A stretch of 64,000 bases of DNA, from NCBI GenBank assembly GCA_940337035.1, contig OW679197.1, positions 60,471,903 through 60,535,902 of the forward strand, in the 5' to 3' direction. Shown here piece by piece: positions 58,101 through 64,000 of this stretch. The notes below the pieces were generated by a model that made no database searches, was not told the DNA's origin, and saw nothing but the letters and a program-made list of their open reading frames with translations. The translations under genes and the position numbers were made by a program. The stretch is from Agriotes lineatus. Its lineage: Eukaryota > Arthropoda > Insecta > Coleoptera > Elateridae. The stretch's first letter is position 1. Every line of letters begins with the position of its first letter.

Positions 58101-61100
58101 TAGGCTTCAAATGGCAATGTTCTATAACAGAATATGCATGCACAGAAATTAACTTAAAATTTGCTATACGCAGCAGGTTTTTTTACGACATGTTATGTTT
58201 TCTTTAACCTGTAAATTCAGTTTAATTTCATATAAGAGAATAAACCCGTAGCAATCTTGTTTTAGAAATTGGCATATGTCAGGATAACCTACAAAACGGA
58301 ATGTCATTTATTTCCCTAAAATTGCATTTGTAAGAATCTATATACTTAAAATTACTAGATTATCACGTGACTCCGAATGGGTATAAATTTGACTATATTT
58401 ATTCAGGAACGATACCATTCGATTTGCCACAACTTTTTCGCACACTTTGGAAAAGACACTCAGAACTGATAATTAACAAATTTTTTTAAATTTTATTTAA
58501 AAAAGTAGGTTTTTTTTAATTAATTTCGGTGTGCTTTTAATTTAGGAATGAACGATTCTAATTGGACGTTTCCTTAGTTACCAATCGACGTTTCCTTAGT
58601 TACCAGAACTGACCAACGCACTTGACTAAAATGAAGGCAAATACAATTCTATACAAAATAGGCTTGGATTTGAATGTTTAATGAAATTTTAAAAAATCTT
58701 ATAGACTCGTGTTAGCGTGCTTATTTTTCACACTTGTGAAAAAAAGTTGCACTTGTAACACTTGTGGTCTAAATAACTATTAATACTTTTGTAGATATTA
58801 TTAATATTATTATTAAAGTAAAAATAATTAGATTAACTTTGTTAATAAGATTTATTTCATAATTATACAATTATAGGAGGGCATAAATTTACGAGGGCAC
58901 AAGAAACTGTTAATATCTGATCTACCACAGCAACATCGTCAGTTTTCTTTTTCGCCAGGAACATGGGCATTGTTTCGTGAAGAACTGTATTTTTTTGACG
59001 AAGGACTTCAATATTGCGTTTGACGTGTATTCTGAAAAAAAGATATAGGTAGTTAAGATAATTATTGTAATAATATACTTGCACTACCTCACGCTTGCTA
59101 TATTCCTGGTTGATTCTATATCCCTTGGATCGAGCTGCCGTATCCCTTTTAGAAAAGCAGGCGTAATCACTGTGGCCATATGTAGTCCTAGGGAGTCTTT
59201 TATTAAAAAGCCACGATCTGTCAATACAAAATCTCCTGGCAAGAGATTGTTTAAAATCCCACAATCCTCTGTTAGACCTTTATCGCTTATTCTGCCACCA
59301 TATCCATGTGATATAAATGATATTGCTCCAGGAGGAGTGATGCCTATTAGTACCTTTACCGTATTATGTTGTTTATACGTAGACCATGTAGTACATTGTA
59401 CTTCAAGGCTACTTGATTTTTCCACTCTCATCTCAAAACAATCGATTATTACTGAAATCTTGTTGCCAAATGCTACCTTGAAGCATTCTGGCATTGATTT
59501 AATCACCTGATCTCATTCAGGCCAAATAATAAAAATTTTCATCCGATGATACATAATATTCAATGTGGTATAAAATATTCTGGAAATTGTTTGTACGCTG
59601 ACGTTAAACATGTATGCCAATAAACTAAAATCTAAATTTAATCTAAGTTTTATCACCGTTATCAAAAACGTGCCTCTAAGCATGTTTTACGTACTGAATT
59701 AGGAATAAATATATATAATTAAATGTGAACTGTATATATTGTATGTATTTGGTGTAGCATTTGCCATATAGTAGACGTGTGTAAAAGAATTTTTTTTTGT
59801 AATGTCACAAATAAAGTATATCTATCTAACACGCAAAACTTTAAATGCGCGCGGGCTACAGCGTCATTCTTCCATGCTCACGTAAAACTTTTACATTCGC
59901 TGGAAAATTCTCACTTTTTTAACTTGTAGAACAATCTACTATTAATTCACTAGCGATTTAAGAAGAAAATTAACTCGCTAGCATATAAACATTATAAACA
60001 GTTACTTATGGAAACTATTATGGAGATAATAATAATAATGGCAGTTTAAAATGACAAAGAAATAATAATTAATCGAGTTATTTAACAATAACAGTAACGG
60101 CGTAACTGGAGACTTGAGTTACCACATTTATATTTTTATGACGCTCAACGCCTCAACGGCTTAAACCTGAAAAGAAACACAGATTGCAGGCAGCTGAAAA
60201 TTATTTCGGTGGCGCAAATAATTCTCACATATAATCTCATAAGAGCATTAATTCTTTCCGCCATTTTTGTTACTGCGTTCCAACAACGTCGTATTAATTA
60301 AGACGCCTTCCAGAGGCGAGCGTTTCCATTCCAGAGACTTTCCATTTGAATTTTTTTTTTAACTTTTCCTTACTGCCAATCTCTAGCGTGCTTTTAAAAC
60401 TTTCTTTAGTTATTAAATTTGTTGTACATCTTAAATGCGGCATATGCCGCGGGTTTCAGCTAGTCTTAAATATGTGCCATGTCCTGCAGCAGCCCACTCT
60501 TATTTCGACCACCCCGTCAGTAGCGTAACGGCACAATGCCGGGTTGTGGAGCACGAGGACGTAAGTTCAAATCTTCGACCCGGAATCTGGTTTGTAGAGT
60601 TAGCAAAAGATGTGGATACCTCTAATAGTACTGGTAAATCGCCAACTTGATTTCAAACCCATTCCCCATTTGCTTTGTGAATTGTCGTTAGCCAAAGTCG
60701 TCGCAAATATAGCTCGTGTATAACATAATATGATAACGTTCATGCCATATTGAAAGACTGAATATATCCTAAGGTGTAGACGTCCCAAAAAGGGCATGGC
60801 AAAAACCTCTCCGTGCCAATCCTGGCGTGTCGAAGTATCGATAAGAGGTTTATGGCACATGAGAAGTTAATATTACAGTTGCGTAAGTATAAGGAACAAT
60901 TACATATTCTGTCATTACAGTAATTTATTGAAGCAATGTGTTGATTAGAACTATTAGCGGAAAATTAGTACGCGTAGACTAACTAATCAAATGTCAATAT
61001 ATAAATGAAGTGTTTAGCCATAATAATGTAATGATAAATTATTGTTAATTACACTTTAATTAATATAACCATTTACGCACTATTATCAATAACACATTAA

Positions 61101-61634
61101 TAACGTGTATGAGTCAGTGTAATCTGAATACAATTAATTATGAAAACGTATATTATAAGTATAGGGGCGTACACAAATTAACCTGTGCGATTTGAAATAG
61201 TCCATAAGGACAATTAGGGTATTCAACTTTCAATTGCAACAATAAAAACAGAATACCTTCATCATGAAATCCTTCCGGAAGATGTCTATGCTCTTGTAAC
61301 TGCTTTCGGTAATCGTTCCTTCTTTCTTTTACAACCTGCAATTTTAAGAATGAGCTCGTTAGGTGCCTTGGTAATAGTAACATCAAAACTTAATTTTAAA
61401 TTATGGATAAACTACTTATAAATCGATTTCGTTCGCCATAAACCGAAAGAAATGTATGAAATAGAAATACTTCTAAGAATATAACGATTAAAAATATTAA
61501 AACTTACTGCGCCAGTGAAACAGTGCAGTTTGTCAACTACGTCGTTCAACTCGTCTGTTAACGAACACCTGTTGAAAATGAAGTCAGAATGGTACCAGAT
61601 ATTAAACATCCTCAAGAATATTAATTCCATAGCC
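49463..61634 (-). CDS. Cytochrome P450, CYP4 clan, C-terminal seven exons
   Basis: Joined exons on the minus strand: 61634-61508, 61335-61257, 50447-50338, 50202-50134, 50078-49913, 49859-49680 and 49626-49463. All introns start GT and end AG, and codon phases match at every junction. The product is a heme monooxygenase, normally anchored in the endoplasmic reticulum. In order it shows WYHSDFIF, FTGA/VVKERRNDYRKQ before the I-helix, EEVDTFMIAGSDTTA (oxygen-binding I-helix, assembled across a splice), ETMR of the K-helix, FDPDRF, and FSGGPRNCVG with the heme-ligand Cys; it ends at TAA 49463-49465. EVDTFM places it in the CYP4 clan, which handles fatty acids, hormones or xenobiotics; the substrate is not predictable. 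About 290 residues are seen; the N-terminal exons are missing and probably lie past 64000. One intron is 10.8 kb and transposon-filled, the others 53-172 bp apart from the 135-bp one. Confidence 0.88.
50448..53089. other. P450 intron sequence without recognised genes
   Basis: First part of the 10.8-kb P450 intron. It contains a CT microsatellite at 52116-52162, listed separately. The short plus frames at 52644-53017 probably belong to the LINE remnant that follows. Confidence 0.45.
52116..52162. repeat. CT dinucleotide microsatellite
   Basis: About 23 uninterrupted CT repeats. Strand-slippage-prone and probably polymorphic. Confidence 0.98.
53090..53540 (+). pseudogene. LINE polymerase remnant
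   Basis: Broken frames read EDKIQVWRQIYKNLFKDDQL, then ITRALILAKTGKAP (the family's conserved K.GKAPG.DG region) and, in shifted frames, LRIIKYNCVKILIKLYNKI and RSISLMSHELKI, which corresponds to the RTISL block of reverse transcriptase. Several frameshifts and stops make it inactive. Confidence 0.65.
53541..54092. other. P450 intron, unassigned
   Basis: The minus frame at 53583-53837 and plus frame at 53873-54094 match nothing I know. Confidence 0.35.
54093..54225 (+). repeat. 5S rRNA-derived SINE head, second copy
   Basis: TTCGATCAGTAGAGTTAAGC (about 54130) and GGTCAGAACTTGGATGGGAG (about 54162-54181) reproduce the spacing and sequence of the 5S internal promoter. It is related to, but diverged from, the copy near 1.8 kb. 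The tail beyond 54230 (GGTGGTCCCGGCGGTCATAA) has a weak counterpart near 1970. It is not a functional 5S gene. Confidence 0.6.
54230..55088. other. P450 intron, upstream of the YqaJ frame
   Basis: No independent gene is seen. A frame near 54918-54985 (NEDVKKFLEGNRITVRSCES) may be an eroded upstream part of the YqaJ-PHD protein. Confidence 0.35.
55089..55762 (+). pseudogene. YqaJ-exonuclease/PHD-finger protein of an ISL2EU-like transposon
   Basis: Frame 55089-55385 carries the start of a YqaJ-type (lambda exonuclease/PD-(D/E)XK) domain: WYQYRAGRITASKFKGV and ATVYGCEHEKKALQAY, the latter with the conserved Glu. It stops before the rest of the nuclease. From about 55416 a second frame (PSTSAGPSSDDIPMDMR ... 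IGTDDEE) reaches a 62-bp GT-AG intron (55548-55609). The next exon encodes LWCHCRKPDDGEQMVKC ... YHSACLQLKKIPKGKWLCEL, a C4HC3 PHD finger, ending at 55762. YqaJ plus PHD is the architecture reported for the second protein of ISL2EU transposons. The middle of the nuclease is deleted, so it is defective; the PHD exon itself looks intact. Confidence 0.75.
55463..56470 (+). repeat. 504-bp tandem duplication of the PHD exon
   Basis: Two adjacent units of about 504 bp (starting AGTTCAGATGACATCC near 55463 and 55967) each contain the acidic segment, the 62-bp intron, the PHD exon (55610-55762 and 56114-56266) and the 3' flank. They are nearly identical; one visible change is TAGACATTAATT against TAGATATTAATT. 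The duplication must be recent or an assembly artefact. Confidence 0.92.
56471..57079. other. P450 intron, unassigned
   Basis: No gene is seen. A run of TAATAATAA triplets lies at about 57042-57074. Confidence 0.4.
57080..57320 (-). pseudogene. LINE reverse transcriptase fragment
   Basis: On the minus strand SRAFDTVNVECIRKKL, GIRGPLLMWLISFLTNRKLF and VVQGSVLGPLLYLLYVTDVP are RT palm motifs (consensus KAFDTV.H and G.PQGSVLGPLLFLLY..D). The YADD region is absent, and GVPQ has become DVVQ. It is a short dead fragment. Confidence 0.8.
57345..58395 (+). mobile_element. Tc1/mariner-like element, broken by a MITE
   Basis: Terminal inverted repeats of 33 bp (TAGTCAAAATTATACTCATT against TAGTCAAATTTATACCCATT; the remaining 13 bases GTCACGTGA-ended are identical) are flanked by TA at 57343-57344 and 58396-58397. 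Inside, a transposase remnant reads SNAVRRASLALNISESTIYR (helix-turn-helix, about 57665-57725), then NLKNAWLKNLEEI, is interrupted by the MITE at 57898-58083, and resumes with LCKEIGFKWQCSITEY. No catalytic DDE core remains. Confidence 0.8.
57898..58083. mobile_element. TA-flanked MITE with perfect 31-bp TIRs, nested
   Basis: The ends begin ACGGGTGTTCATAAACAGTC and pair perfectly over 31 bases; TA flanks both sides (57896-57897, 58084-58085). It is 186 bp, non-coding, and inserted within the transposase of the surrounding Tc1/mariner-like element. Perfect TIRs suggest recent mobility. Confidence 0.92.
58398..58862. other. P450 intron, unassigned
   Basis: A short tandem duplication CGTTTCCTTAGTTACCA occurs twice at about 58566 and 58589. 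No gene is seen. Confidence 0.4.
58863..59683 (-). pseudogene. ISL2EU-like DDE (Tnp_4) transposase
   Basis: From an ATG at 59683 the minus strand reads a helix-turn-helix (LNLDFSLLAYMFNVSVQTIS, RIFYTTLNIMYHR), an in-frame TGA at 59514-59516, then the DDE_Tnp_4 core: SVIIDCFEMRVEKSSS (first Asp), TWSTYKQHNTVKVLIGITP, GGRISDKGLTED, and LTDRGFLIKD (second Asp). A 56-bp GT-AG intron (59087-59032) separates IASV from RIHVKRNIEVLRQK in the last exon, where the family's catalytic Glu (HVERVIG) is Lys. The end is VSCALVNLCPPIIV. Nonsense and catalytic changes make it inactive. It faces the YqaJ-PHD frame 3 kb away, and both may descend from one ISL2EU-type element. Confidence 0.82.
59684..60152. other. 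P450 intron, unassigned
   Basis: AT-rich sequence between the transposase and the small Helitron. No N-terminal THAP domain or other gene was recognised. Confidence 0.4.
60153..60463 (+). mobile_element. Short non-autonomous Helitron
   Basis: It shares its first about 60 bases (TCAACGGCTTAAACCTGAAA) and its 3' end with the Helitron at 23155-24190. The same hairpin GCGGCATATGCCGC lies 10 bases before the terminal CTAG, followed by T. The base before TC is C rather than A. About 310 bp, non-coding. It includes a half-copy (60245-60300) of the palindromic MITE seen whole at 62692-62828. Confidence 0.75.
60515..60585 (+). repeat. tRNA-like SINE head
   Basis: TAGCGTAACGG (60521-60531) fits a Pol III A-box and AGTTCAAATCT (60564-60574) a B-box at tRNA spacing. 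The arms do not form a good cloverleaf, so a tRNA-derived SINE is more likely than a tRNA gene. Confidence 0.45.
60660..61256. other. P450 intron, unassigned
   Basis: No recognised gene or transposon between the SINE-like block and the P450 exon at 61257. Confidence 0.45.
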
Positions 61635-62519
61635 CTAAAAATGACAGTTATTATTGGAGTAACCCTCTCATACTATAAAAATACCAGAGAAAGAAGACTG
61701 GCTTGTTTTTCATTTAAAAAAGTGATTTAGATACAATTTTATTGTAGTGAAAATGTTTACATTCTCCGCCTTCCTTATATATTAAATTCTATAAATTGGT
61801 ACAATAAATAAACATTATAATGCATCTTGCCACATGGTGGAGACCATATAAGGATTCGTTAAATCATTATTTTACCTTCGACATATTTATATCATACCAC
61901 AAACATTTTTGGCTTTGAACGTCTTGTAAAGCTATAATATTTTATCTTCAATAGAATCTAGAACACGATAGCGTAGTAAATAAAAATTGTAATAACGTCA
62001 AATTGAAAAATTATCAACCTTTAGTGTTATCTCACATTTACTATTAAAAAATTTCCTCCTGAGCAAGCAGGATTCGGGAGAGTCTATCGCATGAACGACA
62101 ACCTATTAACAATGAAAATAGTTATCAAAAAATGTACTTAGTGAATATGGTTTTCCATTACACCTGGCGTTCATCGACTATGGGAAAACCTAGAAAAATA
62201 TAGAATCGACCATGGATACACGACTTCATAAAGTTACCAACGATAAAGTTTTGAAATCGACACAGATAAATCCAAGTTCAAGGAAAATACAACAATCTAC
62301 AAATAATCAATAAAACAATTTGGGTCGGAAAAATGTTTAAATTAAGAAAAAAGAATAAATCAATTTGGAGGAGTGATAAGAACTACAAAAATGTAATATA
62401 GGAATTGAACGTATGCCTACATTCGAATCGAAAATGTGCGAAATGGCAGAAAAACATAAATATATGGCGCTACAGCTATACTTTCTTAAAAAAGCTGTAA
62501 GGTATCCGTCAACTAATAA
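61635..62519. other. Upstream P450 intron, possible LINE trace
   Basis: The plus-strand phrase HLAFIDYGKT near 62165 resembles the RT motif AF.DY.KAFD and may be a LINE trace. No further P450 exon was recognised. Confidence 0.3.
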
Positions 62520-63425
62520 AAAAAAAATCTGATGTGATACACTCACACAACTTTCTTTTACAGTGATCTTATAATTACAAAAATTTGATTTTTAATTTTT
62601 CAGCATTTGTCAAAAATTTTCAAAAATTGCAAATTCTCCAAAAACGGTACGAAGTAGAGCATTAGATCAATAGACAAATTTTCACATATAAGAGCATTAA
62701 TTCTTTCCGGAATTTTTTTTGAGTGCGTTCCAACAACGTCGTATTAATTTGCCTGAGCGGTAAGCGAGGGTAAATTAGGACGTTGTTCGAATGCGCGAAA
62801 AATAATTTCCGGATATGAATTAATGCTCGAATGCAGATTCGGTATGAAAATCGTAACGACACAAACCCTAAAAAAAAGTAATATCTACCTACAAAAAATT
62901 TCCAAGAAATTTTGTTTTTGTCTTGGTTACTGCTCGTGAACTAATTTTTCTATTGGTCATTAATGAGTGTCGTACGATTTTCTCTAAAACTTTAAGCTTA
63001 ATTCAAAAATGTAATATTATACTTGGATACTTTGGAGGTATTTAACTGGAAAATCACCTATCTCACATCAATACACATTAAAAATGTAATAAAAATGTAA
63101 AGTTTGAAAAAAATCGTTAGAGCGGTTTTTGAAAAAAATCGAAAAAACTGAAAAATCACAAAAGTAAACGCCTACTTCCGGTTATGCGATTTTCTTCAAA
63201 AGCTTGCCGTTTCATCTACATAGTACACAAAACTTATGTATGAAGTTTCAACGCCATACCTCTTTTCGTTTTTGAGATATTCTATTCACAGGCACACAGA
63301 CAGACCAATGAAAAAAACTATGTTTTTTGAGTTTAGGGGACTCTAAAACGTGACCATCTGGTGAAAACTCAATTTCGAATTTTTGGGATGAATCCAATAC
63401 TTCCTTTATTGTAAAAGAAAGTAAT
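62520..63425 (+). repeat. Dispersed repeat, longest copy
   Basis: The start (62520-62665) matches 24885-25060, and the end (GGGGACTCTAAAACGTGACC to CTTCCTTTATTG, about 63336-63410) is related to 14630-14730. The interval is therefore one repeat of about 0.9 kb, interrupted by a palindromic MITE. Its class is unknown to me; there is no coding sequence. Confidence 0.55.
62692..62828. mobile_element. Palindromic MITE, 137 bp
   Basis: GAGCATTAATTCTTTCCGG on the left pairs with CCGGATATGAATTAATGCTC on the right, and GCGTTCCAACAACGTC with GACGTTGTTCGAATGCG further in. The left half also occurs at 60245-60300. Confidence 0.7.
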
Positions 63426-64000
63426 TAAAAATAAGGGATATACGAATATGCTGGCCTGGGGCAGGAAAGACCCACGAAGGTGTTTGTCGAAACGGGAGAA
63501 ATACTAATATTCTGTCATGGGCTCGAAAGAAGCAAAGGATGCATTGTTTTACGTATACGATAAATTATATATTCAAAACATTAGTTGGCTCGAAGCGATG
63601 AGCACCCACATGGGTGAGATCAGTTAACGTATTTTAACAGCATAGCAACTGTGAGCCTGATAGTGTCAGTTATTGAAAGTATACAGTTGCTCAGATTGAT
63701 TTTTAGAAAATCGAACTGCACACCCTTTCGGAAAAAGGTAAAAAAAGTACCTCACCATCAGTTATTAATTACAAGCAGCCCTAAAATTAGCATACCCAGA
63801 GGATACCGCAAAGAGAATATTCCCTTTTGGTTAGCAATGATCCGATCAAAATGGAGATGTTCGCCTGATAAATGCTGATGAGGAAGTTAGACAAAGAAAA
63901 AGCAATTCAATGGAGAGAATCTGCTAAAGGTTTAGACTTTACCCACCCCAATTTAGTGTCGAAGTTGAAATTTACATTTAGTGGACATACAGCAAAATAA
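63426..64000. other. Window end, no gene recognised
   Basis: The 75-codon plus frame at 63651-63878 has no match I know. N-terminal P450 exons were looked for here and not found. Confidence 0.4.

Noticed and set aside
59079..59510. 143-codon plus frame
   Set aside because: Antisense of the DDE_Tnp_4 transposase, whose minus-strand motifs are clear.

Overview
The window is AT-rich nuclear DNA from an animal, almost certainly an insect. It has short GT-AG introns, a CYP4-clan cytochrome P450, a C2H2 zinc-finger gene of the recently expanded arthropod kind, and a dense mix of insect-type transposons: piggyBac, hAT, mariner/Tc1, ISL2EU-like, Helitron, LINEs, a Ty3/gypsy-type LTR element and many MITEs. 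No bacterial operon, CRISPR array or rRNA operon is present. The order of insect cannot be fixed from the sequence alone.

Layout. 1-3.4 kb: repeat-rich DNA with a dead mariner remnant and a 5S-rRNA-like SINE. 3.4-5.45 kb: minus-strand C2H2 zinc-finger gene, 13 intact fingers then a frameshift and an eroding tail. 5.5-15 kb: mostly non-coding, with an 80-bp tandem array (7.7-8.1 kb), a foldback MITE and a complete non-autonomous hAT element with its target duplication. 15-21 kb: LINE fragments, a tRNA-Asp-like Pol III unit, a 1-kb foldback element, a LINE carrying a 5' inversion, a mariner MITE, a second hAT element and a Harbinger-type MITE. 22-24.2 kb: a LINE reverse-transcriptase remnant abutting a Helitron. 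25.2-30.95 kb: a young, internally deleted LTR retrotransposon with a TTAA-flanked MITE inside its 5' LTR only. 32.27-34.93 kb: a piggyBac element with an uninterrupted 553-residue transposase but Ala at the third catalytic Asp position. 35.4-44.4 kb: about 9 kb in which I recognise almost nothing. 44.4-47.6 kb: a MITE and LINE remnants.

49.46-61.63 kb holds the only clear host metabolic gene: the C-terminal part of a P450 on the minus strand. Seven exons join in phase through canonical splice sites. One 10.8-kb intron contains a LINE remnant, a 5S-like SINE, a YqaJ-PHD gene with its PHD exon duplicated in tandem, a nested Tc1/mariner element, an ISL2EU-like transposase and a second small Helitron. 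The N-terminal P450 exons are not seen and probably lie beyond position 64000.

Most of the window is therefore transposon-derived. The two host-type genes are the P450 and the zinc-finger gene. The most notable observations are the P450 gene model across the transposon-filled intron, the catalytic substitution in an otherwise intact piggyBac transposase, the YqaJ-PHD/transposase pair, and the 9-finger higher-order duplication in the zinc-finger array.
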